From an uncultured Oscillospiraceae bacterium (lineage in GTDB: Bacteria; Bacillota; Clostridia; Oscillospirales; Acutalibacteraceae), in the NCBI GenBank assembly GCA_900552115.1, contig URYP01000137.1, positions 1-5,065 of the forward strand: 5,065 nt of DNA, given 5' to 3'. The position numbers and the translations under genes are program-made. The stretch's first letter is position 1; every line of letters begins with the position of its first letter. A model generated the notes under the pieces. That model saw nothing but the letters and a program-made list of their open reading frames with translations, was not told the DNA's origin and did no database searches. Positions 1 through 5,065 of the stretch are shown here, piece after piece.

Positions 1-24
1 GGTTAACCGGCGGAGGGAGCTTTT
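1..24. terminator. Possible half of a terminator hairpin, cut by the window edge
   Basis: The window opens with the palindrome GGTTAACC, followed by a GC-rich arm (GGCGGAGGGAGC) and then TTTT. This is the form expected of a loop plus the 3' arm and T-tract of an intrinsic terminator read on the + strand. Read on the - strand, the same arm begins with AAAAGCTCCC, 25 bases past the stop codon of the nucleotidyltransferase gene. A bidirectional terminator between convergent genes would therefore fit. The matching arm, if it exists, lies before position 1 and cannot be seen, so this is an inference from one arm only. Confidence 0.3.
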
Positions 25-48
25 GATTTAATGGATATTATCGGGGCA

Positions 49-1245
49 TTATCCGCGAAAAACGGGCCCTTCCAGCGGCAGTCCGGACAGCTCGTGCAGC
101 CGTCGGGCTTTCTCCACATCTTCGTTTTGAAGCTGCCGTGAGCGCTCCCATTCCGCCGCCGTGGCTTTCCGCCGGACGGTCAGCGCCCGCACACCCCTTG
201 CCATCCAACAAGCGGGCAGAAGGAACGGGCAGCGGCGCAGCACCGGATAGATGGCTTTCATATAGGGCAACGGCAAAAACAGGCGGTTCCATGCATAACG
301 CAGAGGAGAAGCGGAATCCTTGCTGGCCAGCACGGCCATGTCTTTCTCTTCGTTGTGCTGCCGGGTTCCGTACACACCGCTATTTAAAAAGTAAGCGGAC
401 AGGGCGGCCGTGGCCTCATCCATTTCCGTGCCTTCAAACCAGGCCCGGACCAGCGGTTCCACCCGTCCGGCAAAAACGGACAGCCCCAGTACCTCCAGCT
501 CGCGCACGATATACGCCTTGTTTAATGGAGCCGTCGTCCGCCGGGTAGCGACCCATATGTCCATGATACTGCGGATGCCAATCCCCCCGCGGGAAAAATG
601 CAGGGCCATGTGCGCCAGCAGATAAATGTATTGATCCTCCGGGGTCATCAGCCGGCGGCCGTTTTTGTCCTCAACCGGCACCGCGCGCTCCCAAACCCGG
701 TCAAAATAGGATTGTCCGCCCGCCCGTTCGTCAAACAACACGCGATGCATCTCAACATTCATAAAAGGTTCTTTATGATAGATATCATGGTGAAAATGAT
801 TAAACGCTATGGTGGTATATCCGTTTTCCGTCATAACGCGGCGTACATCCTGTGCCCGGGAGACGTCAAACAAAACATCGAGGTCGGTCATGCTGCGCAT
901 GACGGTTATCGGGTACCGTTCCCGGAGGATGCTGCCTTTCAGGGGCAGATACCGAACGCCTTCGGTTTCCAGCGCGTCAAACAGCTGGGCCTTTTCGGTT
1001 TCCTGGTTGGTTTCGCGTATCAGTTCCAGATGATACGCCTTTGTCAGCTTGTCCCACCAGGCTCCCCGCGGATGATGAGGGGCAAGGCCCAGATACAGGG
1101 CGGCGTCCAGATGATGCGCGCCCGCCCGCGCAGCCAGCCGTTCAGCGGATACCTCGGGCGGCGGGGGAGGCGTGGACTTCCCGTGCAGAAGGGCGGCCAG
1201 CAAGGCCAGCAAATAGCGGTCTTCCGGCAGCATGGTATTGGTCAT
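49..1245 (-). CDS. Nucleotidyltransferase family protein (NTP_transf_5-like), function unknown
   Basis: This is a 398-residue protein that looks like a member of the uncharacterised nucleotidyltransferase family (Pfam NTP_transf_5, PF14907). Residues 102-104 are LKG, and residues 116-127 (MRSMTDLDVLFD) match the family's R-x-x-x-D-x-D core. D121 and D123 are the likely metal-binding pair, and E165-x-H167 is a plausible third acidic position. A histidine-rich stretch (about 150-157) precedes it. The N-terminal part is mostly helical in character with a run of five prolines at 26-30. The C-terminal half (about 200-398) has no motif I recognise. I see no signal peptide or clear transmembrane segment, although residues around 327-350 are rather hydrophobic. 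The start at Met1 is preferred over Met5 because AAGGGGGG lies 6 bases upstream of Met1. The gene stands alone, divergent from the glycolytic operon. The fold suggests transfer of a nucleotide to an unknown acceptor; neither substrate nor pathway can be read from the sequence. Confidence 0.85.
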   Translation of the reverse strand: MTNTMLPEDRYLLALLAALLHGKSTPPPPPEVSAERLAARAGAHHLDAALYLGLAPHHPRGAWWDKLTKAYHLELIRETNQETEKAQLFDALETEGVRYLPLKGSILRERYPITVMRSMTDLDVLFDVSRAQDVRRVMTENGYTTIAFNHFHHDIYHKEPFMNVEMHRVLFDERAGGQSYFDRVWERAVPVEDKNGRRLMTPEDQYIYLLAHMALHFSRGGIGIRSIMDIWVATRRTTAPLNKAYIVRELEVLGLSVFAGRVEPLVRAWFEGTEMDEATAALSAYFLNSGVYGTRQHNEEKDMAVLASKDSASPLRYAWNRLFLPLPYMKAIYPVLRRCPFLLPACWMARGVRALTVRRKATAAEWERSRQLQNEDVEKARRLHELSGLPLEGPVFRG

Positions 1246-1251
1246 AACGCG

Positions 1252-1259
1252 CCCCCCTT
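1252..1259 (-). promoter_or_regulatory. Ribosome binding site of the nucleotidyltransferase gene
   Basis: On the - strand AAGGGGGG ends 6 bases before the ATG at 1245-1243. This purine block fits the anti-Shine-Dalgarno end of 16S rRNA. It selects that ATG over the next in-frame ATG (1233-1231), which lies 18 bases from the block. Confidence 0.6.
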
Positions 1260-1316
1260 CCTGTTCGTAATAAATTTGCCTATTCTCCCATGCCTCAAGC
1301 CGACGGGTTTATGACT

Positions 1317-1346
1317 ATGCTAGCACAGGCGGGGCGAACCTGTCAA
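1317..1346 (-). promoter_or_regulatory. Sigma-A-type promoter, reading left to the nucleotidyltransferase gene
   Basis: Read on the - strand, a consensus -35 TTGACA (1346-1341) is followed by an 18-base spacer and TAGCAT (1322-1317) as the -10 element. TG stands one base upstream of the -10, as in extended -10 promoters. The -10 matches TATAAT at four of six positions, but the perfect -35 and the TG extension compensate. Transcription would start near 1310 and give a leader of about 65 bases. Confidence 0.55.
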
Positions 1347-1372
1347 GAAAAGCGCCCTCCTGGGAACTGCGT

Positions 1373-1393
1373 GGAAAATTTGCAAAAATTTCC
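1373..1393. repeat. Imperfect AT-rich palindrome between the two divergent promoters
   Basis: A 21-base element centred on position 1383 pairs eight of ten positions. The outer arms are GGAAA and TTTCC, with inner TTT and AAA. It lies between the two -35 elements, 20 bases upstream of the pgk -35. Its A and T tracts could act as an upstream activating (UP-like) sequence, a bent-DNA segment or a protein binding site. Nothing in the sequence decides among these, and short AT-rich palindromes also arise by chance. Confidence 0.3.
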
Positions 1394-1413
1394 TGCCTTC
1401 CCGTGGTTTTTAC

Positions 1414-1442
1414 TTGCAAAATGGGAATAAATAGGGTACAAT
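1414..1442 (+). promoter_or_regulatory. Sigma-A-type promoter of the pgk-tpiA-gpmI operon
   Basis: TTGCAA (1414-1419; five of six matches to TTGACA is not reached, but TTG and the final A agree) and TACAAT (1437-1442; five of six matches to TATAAT) are separated by the optimal 17 bases. Transcription should start near 1449, leaving a leader of about 50 bases before pgk. No better promoter appears before tpiA or gpmI, so this probably drives all three genes. Confidence 0.7.
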
Positions 1443-1456
1443 ACCACGTGTTGTAC
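1436..1456. promoter_or_regulatory. Candidate operator: inverted repeat over the pgk -10 and start point
   Basis: GTACAA (1436-1441) and TTGTAC (1451-1456) form a perfect 6-base inverted repeat with a 9-base spacer. The spacer ends in the palindrome CACGTG (1445-1450). The left arm covers most of the -10 element and the right arm lies just past the predicted start. A dimeric repressor bound here would block RNA polymerase. I do not recognise the site as that of a known glycolytic regulator: it does not look like the usual CggR, CcpA or Rex consensus. Confidence 0.4.
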
Positions 1457-1501
1457 TGTTATGTTTTTAACAAGGCGAAAACCATGTGAAAGGGTGTCAG
1501 T

Positions 1502-2698
1502 ATGAATTATCTGAACAAAAAAACCATTGAGGATATCGACGTGCAGGGCAAAAAAGTGCTTGTGCGCTGCGACTTTAACGTGCCGCTGTCCGACGGCGTC
1601 ATCACCGACGACAAGCGTATACGGGAATCCATCCCCACCATCCGGTATCTGGTGGAGCACGGTGCGGCGGTAATCCTTTGCTCGCATCTCGGCCGCCCCA
1701 AAGAGGACGATGAGGAATCCAAGAAAAAAGCGACTCTGGCTCCGGTAGCCAAGCGGCTGGCGGAATTGATGGGCAAAGAAGTGAAGTTTACAACGGACAT
1801 CATCGGAGACGAGGCCCACGCGCTGGCGGCGGACCTGAAGCCTGGTGAAATACTGGTGCTGGAAAATGTCCGCTTCTTCAAGGCCGAAACGAAAAACGAT
1901 CCGGCCTACGCGAAAGCACTGGCGTCCATGGCGGACATTTTTGTCAACGACGCGTTTGGAACCGCCCACCGCGCGCACGCCTCCACGGCGGGCGTGGCCG
2001 ACTACCTGCCGGCGGTCTGCGGTTACCTGATCCAGAAAGAAATCTCGATTATGGGCGGCGCGCTGGCCGATCCCAAGCGGCCCTTCGTGGCCATCCTGGG
2101 CGGCGCCAAGGTTTCGGATAAAATCGGCGTCATCACCAACCTGATCGATAAAGTGGACACCCTGATCATCGGCGGCGCCATGGCGTATACCTTCAACGCA
2201 GCCCGGGGCAAAACGATCGGCGCCTCCAAATTTGAGGAGGACAAGGTGGAGCTGGCCAAAGAAATTCTCGCCAAGGCCGAGGCCAAAGGCGTTAAGTTCC
2301 TGCTGCCGGTGGACAATGTGGCGGCCGACGCTTTTTCTGCGGACGCCAATACCAAAGTGTTCGAAGGCAACATCGATGAAGGCTGGATGGGCCTGGATAT
2401 CGGTCCGAAAACGCAGACGCTGTTTGCGGACGCGGTGAAAAATGCCGGAACGGTCGTTTGGAACGGCCCGATGGGCGTGTTTGAAATGGCGCCTTTTGCC
2501 AAGGGCACCATTGCGGTGGCCAAAGCCATTGCGGACAGCGACGCCATCTCCATCATTGGCGGCGGCGATTCCGCGGCGGCGGTGGAACAGCTGGGCTTCG
2601 CGGATAAGATGACCCATATTTCCACCGGCGGCGGCGCGTCGCTTGAATTCCTGGAGGGCCTGGAGCTGCCGGGCATCGCTTGCCTGAACGAGAAATAA
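1502..2698 (+). CDS. pgk: Phosphoglycerate kinase
   Basis: Cytosolic phosphoglycerate kinase (EC 2.7.2.3) transfers phosphate from 1,3-bisphosphoglycerate to ADP, giving 3-phosphoglycerate and ATP. The 398-residue length is normal for bacteria. The N-terminal substrate domain shows VRCDFNVPL (21-29, with D24 and N26), R39, SHLGRP (61-66), R124 in LENVRFF, and R157 in the NDAFGTAHRAH segment. These are the basic residues that hold the phosphoglycerate. The C-terminal nucleotide domain shows GGAKVSDK (200-207, with K203), WNGPMGVFE (320-328, with E328), GGGDS (353-357) and STGGGAS (374-380). All key residues are present. GAAAGGG lies 7 bases before the ATG and supports the start. The gene ends in tandem stops, TAA then in-frame TAG. 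It is the first gene of the operon, 22 bases before tpiA, and no gap gene precedes it. Confidence 0.98.
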   Translation: MNYLNKKTIEDIDVQGKKVLVRCDFNVPLSDGVITDDKRIRESIPTIRYLVEHGAAVILCSHLGRPKEDDEESKKKATLAPVAKRLAELMGKEVKFTTDIIGDEAHALAADLKPGEILVLENVRFFKAETKNDPAYAKALASMADIFVNDAFGTAHRAHASTAGVADYLPAVCGYLIQKEISIMGGALADPKRPFVAILGGAKVSDKIGVITNLIDKVDTLIIGGAMAYTFNAARGKTIGASKFEEDKVELAKEILAKAEAKGVKFLLPVDNVAADAFSADANTKVFEGNIDEGWMGLDIGPKTQTLFADAVKNAGTVVWNGPMGVFEMAPFAKGTIAVAKAIADSDAISIIGGGDSAAAVEQLGFADKMTHISTGGGASLEFLEGLELPGIACLNEK

Positions 2699-2705
2699 TA
2701 GGGAT

Positions 2706-2711
2706 AGGAAG
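2706..2711 (+). promoter_or_regulatory. Ribosome binding site deciding the tpiA start
   Basis: AGGAAG ends 9 bases before the ATG at 2721, a normal spacing. It directly abuts the in-frame TTG at 2712, leaving no room for initiation there. The ATG is therefore the likely start, and the protein begins MRKYVIAGNWKMN, as is typical of the family. Confidence 0.65.
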
Positions 2712-2720
2712 TTGACGGAT

Positions 2721-3476
2721 ATGCGTAAATATGTTATTGCGGGCAACTGGAAAATGAACAAAACCCCGGCGCAGGCCACGGCCTTGATAAACGAGCTGAA
2801 ACCGCTGGTGGCGGACGCCGCCTGCGACGTGGTGGTGGGCGTGCCGTTTGTGGATCTGCCGGCGGCGCTGGAAGCCACGGCGGGCACGGGCATCGGTGTG
2901 GCGGCGCAGAACTGCCACTGGGAAAAGGCGGGCGCGTTTACCGGCGAAGTGTCGGCGGAGATGCTGAAAGAGATGGGCGTGGGATACGTCATCCTCGGCC
3001 ACAGCGAGCGCCGTACCTACTTTGGCGATACCGACGTGACCGTGCAGAAGCGGGTGCGCGCCGCGCTGGACCAGGGCCTGACGGTAATCCTTTGCGTGGG
3101 CGAATACCTGGAGCAGCGGGAACAGGGCGTGACCGAGGAAGTGGTCGCTATGCAGACCAAAATCGCGCTGGGCGGCGTCTCCTGCGAGGAGATGAGCCGG
3201 GTCATCATCGCGTATGAACCGGTGTGGGCCATCGGCACCGGCCGTACCGCCACGGCGGAGCAGGCCAATGAGGTTTGCCGCTGCATCCGCGGCGTGATCG
3301 CCGGGCTGTACGACGACGCGGTGGCCGATGAAACGGTGATCCAGTATGGCGGCTCCATGAACGCCGGCAACGCGGCCGAGCTGCTCGCACAGCCGGATGT
3401 GGACGGCGGCCTGATCGGCGGCGCCTCCCTGAAAGCCCCCGATTTTTCGACCATCGTCGCGGCGGCCAATCGATAA
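2721..3476 (+). CDS. tpiA: Triosephosphate isomerase
   Basis: Triosephosphate isomerase (EC 5.3.1.1) interconverts dihydroxyacetone phosphate and glyceraldehyde 3-phosphate in the cytosol. From the ATG at 2721 the protein has 251 residues, the normal size for one TIM barrel. The substrate residues N9 and K11 lie in AGNWKMN (7-13). The catalytic histidine is H94 in ILGHSERR, and the catalytic base is E166 in AYEPVWAIGTG. The latter runs into the flexible loop 6 (167-174). YGGSMN (209-214) and the phosphate-binding GLIGGASL (230-237) complete the active site. Every catalytic residue is intact. A longer version starting at TTG 2712 would add MTD, but the ribosome binding site argues against it. 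The gene follows pgk by 22 bases with no promoter between, so it is co-transcribed. A 90-base gap with a hairpin separates it from gpmI. Confidence 0.98.
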   Translation: MRKYVIAGNWKMNKTPAQATALINELKPLVADAACDVVVGVPFVDLPAALEATAGTGIGVAAQNCHWEKAGAFTGEVSAEMLKEMGVGYVILGHSERRTYFGDTDVTVQKRVRAALDQGLTVILCVGEYLEQREQGVTEEVVAMQTKIALGGVSCEEMSRVIIAYEPVWAIGTGRTATAEQANEVCRCIRGVIAGLYDDAVADETVIQYGGSMNAGNAAELLAQPDVDGGLIGGASLKAPDFSTIVAAANR

Positions 3477-3483
3477 ATTGCCG

Positions 3484-3512
3484 GGGGAGCGCTTGCGCTC
3501 CCCTTCGCTTTT
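3484..3512 (+). terminator. Intra-operon hairpin, possible weak terminator or attenuator
   Basis: GGGGAGCGC (3484-3492) and GCGCTCCCC (3495-3503) form a perfect 9-bp GC-rich stem over a minimal loop; in practice about 8 bp with a CTTG loop. TTCGCTTTT follows, a T-rich but interrupted tail. An outer stem, GCCGGG (3480-3485) with CCCGGC (3514-3519), could compete with it. It begins 8 bases after the tpiA stop codon and 64 bases before the gpmI start. The broken T-tract suggests partial termination, or an mRNA processing or stabilising structure, rather than full termination. Confidence 0.55.
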
Positions 3513-3566
3513 GCCCGGCGATTTGCCGGACTCATTACGGATATAAATAAAGGAGTCATAGCCATT

Positions 3567-5065
3567 ATGAAAAAACCGCTTACCCTGATTATCATGGACG
3601 GGTTCGGCCTGAATCCGGACGATTACGGCAACGCCATCCATGCGGCCAATACGCCGCACCTGAACCGGATATTTAAAGAGTACCCCTGTACCTCCATCGG
3701 TGCGTCGGGTATGAATGTCGGCCTGCCGGACGGGCAGATGGGCAACAGCGAGGTCGGGCACACCAATATCGGCGCCGGCCGGGTGGTCTACCAGGAGCTG
3801 ACCCGCATCACCAAATCCATAGCGGATGGCGATTTTTTTGGCAACGAGGCGCTGATGGCCGCTATGGAAAATGCCAAAAAAGAAGGCGCGGCGCTGCACC
3901 TGATGGGCCTGCTGTCCGACGGCGGCGTTCACAGCCATAACGGGCACCTGTACGGCCTGCTGGAAATGGCGAAAAAGCAGGGCGTGAAGGACGTGTATGT
4001 TCACTGCTTTATGGACGGCCGCGACGTGCCCCCCACCTCCGGCAAGGATTTTGTGGAGGAGCTGGAGGCCAAAATGGCGGAGATCGGCGTGGGCAAAATC
4101 GCCACGGTCATGGGCCGTTACTACGCGATGGACCGCGACAACCGCTGGGAGCGTGTCGAAAAAGCCTATGCCGCCATGGTGTACGGCGAGGGCGTGGAAA
4201 ACGCCGATCCGGCCGCGGCGGTGGCCGCTTCTTATGCCGCTGACGTTACCGACGAATTCATCCTGCCGGTGGTGTGTGACAAGGCCGGAGCGATTAAGCC
4301 GGGGGATTCGCTGGTCTGCTTCAACTTCCGGCCCGACCGGGCGCGGGAAATCACCCGTACCCTGGTGGACGAGGACTTTACCGGCTTTGAGCGCAAAAAC
4401 GGCTGTTTTCCGCTCACCTTTGTCTGCATGACGCAGTATGATGTCACCATGCCGCATGTTCTGGTGGCATTCAAGCCCCAGTCCCTGACCAATACGCTGG
4501 GCGAGTATATCAGCAACAAGGGCCTGACGCAGCTTCGCATTGCGGAAACCGAAAAATACGCGCATGTGACCTTTTTCTTCAACGGCGGCGTGGAGGCTGA
4601 ATTCCCCGGCGAGGACCGGGTGCTGATCCACTCGCCGAAGGTCGCCACCTATGACCTGCAGCCCGAAATGAGCGCCTATCCCGTGTGTGACGCGGTGGTG
4701 GAACGGATTGAATCGGGCAAATACGATGTGATTATCCTCAACTTCGCCAACTGCGACATGGTGGGGCATACCGGCGTGTTCGACGCGGCGGTTAAAGCCG
4801 TGGAAGCGGTGGACGAATGCGTCGGCCGCGTGGTTGACGCGGTGCTGACCATGGGCGGCGCGGCCCTGATCACCGCCGACCATGGCAACGCGGACAAAAT
4901 GTACGAGCCGGACGGCTCGCCCTTTACCGCGCACACCACCAATCTGGTGCCCTTCTGCGTGGTGGGCTATCCCTGCACGCTCAAGGAAAGCGGCGGCAAG
5001 CTGGCGGATATCGCGCCCATCTCGCAGATGAAGATTTCGTGCGTCGCTCTGAGCGAACCGCGCAC
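3567..5065 (+). CDS. gpmI: 2,3-bisphosphoglycerate-independent phosphoglycerate mutase, 3' end missing
   Basis: Cofactor-independent phosphoglycerate mutase (EC 5.4.2.12), a manganese enzyme of the alkaline phosphatase superfamily, converts 3- to 2-phosphoglycerate. The frame is open to the window edge, giving 499 complete codons of an expected 510 or so. D11 lies in MDGFG, and the phosphorylated serine is S61 in GNSEVGH (59-65). Substrate residues include H122 in SDGGVHSH, DGRD (150-153), FRPDR (254-258) and K330 in TEKYAH. Metal ligands are D397 and H401 in NCDMVGHTG, D438 and H439 in TADHGNA, and H456 in TAHTTN. All are present. AAAGGAG ends 11 bases before the ATG, slightly long but clear, and no other start is likely. 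It is third in the operon, 90 bases after tpiA. Beyond residue 483 or so, after LADIAP, the tail departs from the usual T-x-L-x-x-L-G pattern. This may reflect real divergence or low-quality sequence at a contig end. Confidence 0.96.
   Translation, partial: MKKPLTLIIMDGFGLNPDDYGNAIHAANTPHLNRIFKEYPCTSIGASGMNVGLPDGQMGNSEVGHTNIGAGRVVYQELTRITKSIADGDFFGNEALMAAMENAKKEGAALHLMGLLSDGGVHSHNGHLYGLLEMAKKQGVKDVYVHCFMDGRDVPPTSGKDFVEELEAKMAEIGVGKIATVMGRYYAMDRDNRWERVEKAYAAMVYGEGVENADPAAAVAASYAADVTDEFILPVVCDKAGAIKPGDSLVCFNFRPDRAREITRTLVDEDFTGFERKNGCFPLTFVCMTQYDVTMPHVLVAFKPQSLTNTLGEYISNKGLTQLRIAETEKYAHVTFFFNGGVEAEFPGEDRVLIHSPKVATYDLQPEMSAYPVCDAVVERIESGKYDVIILNFANCDMVGHTGVFDAAVKAVEAVDECVGRVVDAVLTMGGAALITADHGNADKMYEPDGSPFTAHTTNLVPFCVVGYPCTLKESGGKLADIAPISQMKISCVALSEPR

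Noticed and set aside
598..1314. A 238-codon open frame on the + strand opposite the nucleotidyltransferase gene
   Set aside because: The - strand frame has recognisable family motifs and a good ribosome binding site, while this frame has neither.
1318..1325. Palindrome TGCTAGCA at the leftward -10 element
   Set aside because: An 8-base palindrome is short enough to be chance and coincides with the extended -10 bases, so it is not reported as an operator.
1484..1489. ATGTGA start-stop minimal frame in the pgk leader
   Set aside because: It overlaps the pgk ribosome binding region and has no Shine-Dalgarno sequence of its own; it is likely chance.
2712..2720. TTG at 2712 as the tpiA start
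   Set aside because: The AGGAAG ribosome binding site abuts it with no spacing. The ATG at 2721 has proper spacing and gives the usual N-terminus.
1343..2992. A 549-codon open frame on the - strand across pgk and its promoter
   Set aside because: It is antisense to pgk and runs through the intergenic region. The composition is that of a shadow frame and there is no domain signature.
3542..3547. TATAAA as a -10 element for a separate gpmI promoter
   Set aside because: No -35-like hexamer lies 16-18 bases upstream, and transcription would start within or after the ribosome binding site.
2553..4934. A 793-codon open frame on the - strand, antisense to pgk, tpiA and gpmI
   Set aside because: It lies opposite three genes with intact catalytic motifs. 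Its translation is rich in His, Arg and Gly, as expected from the complement of GC-rich codons, and shows no family motif.

Overview
The window holds part of a lower-glycolysis operon (pgk, tpiA, gpmI) on the + strand. A divergently transcribed gene for a nucleotidyltransferase-like protein of unknown role lies on the - strand. The pgk-tpiA-gpmI order, the AAAGG/AGGAG-type ribosome binding sites and the well-formed sigma-A-type promoter point to a Bacillota (Firmicutes) bacterium. The GC-rich third codon positions and the Pgk/GpmI sequence style suggest a high-GC, Clostridia-like lineage such as an uncultured gut member. This placement is an inference from style, not from a search.

Layout. 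Positions 1-48 lie downstream of the - strand gene and hold only what looks like half of a terminator hairpin cut by the window edge. Positions 49-1245 (-) encode a 398-residue protein resembling the uncharacterised nucleotidyltransferase family (NTP_transf_5 type). Positions 1246-1501 are a divergent regulatory region. It has a promoter facing left (TTGACA, 18 bp, extended -10 TGC-TAGCAT) and one facing right (TTGCAA, 17 bp, TACAAT). A perfect GTACAA-N9-TTGTAC inverted repeat lies over the right-hand -10 element and start point. Positions 1502-2698 are pgk, 2721-3476 tpiA, and 3567 to the window end gpmI, which lacks roughly its last ten codons.

The three + strand genes encode consecutive or linked steps of glycolysis. 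TpiA interconverts the triose phosphates, Pgk makes ATP from 1,3-bisphosphoglycerate, and GpmI converts 3- to 2-phosphoglycerate. They are very probably co-transcribed from the promoter before pgk. A strong hairpin between tpiA and gpmI could reduce read-through or set mRNA ends. No gap gene precedes pgk, so the operon starts with pgk here.

I see no mobile element, CRISPR array, tRNA or rRNA, and no convincing undescribed system. The points most worth a second look are the candidate operator over the pgk promoter, the orphan nucleotidyltransferase, the intra-operon hairpin and the atypical GpmI tail at the window edge.
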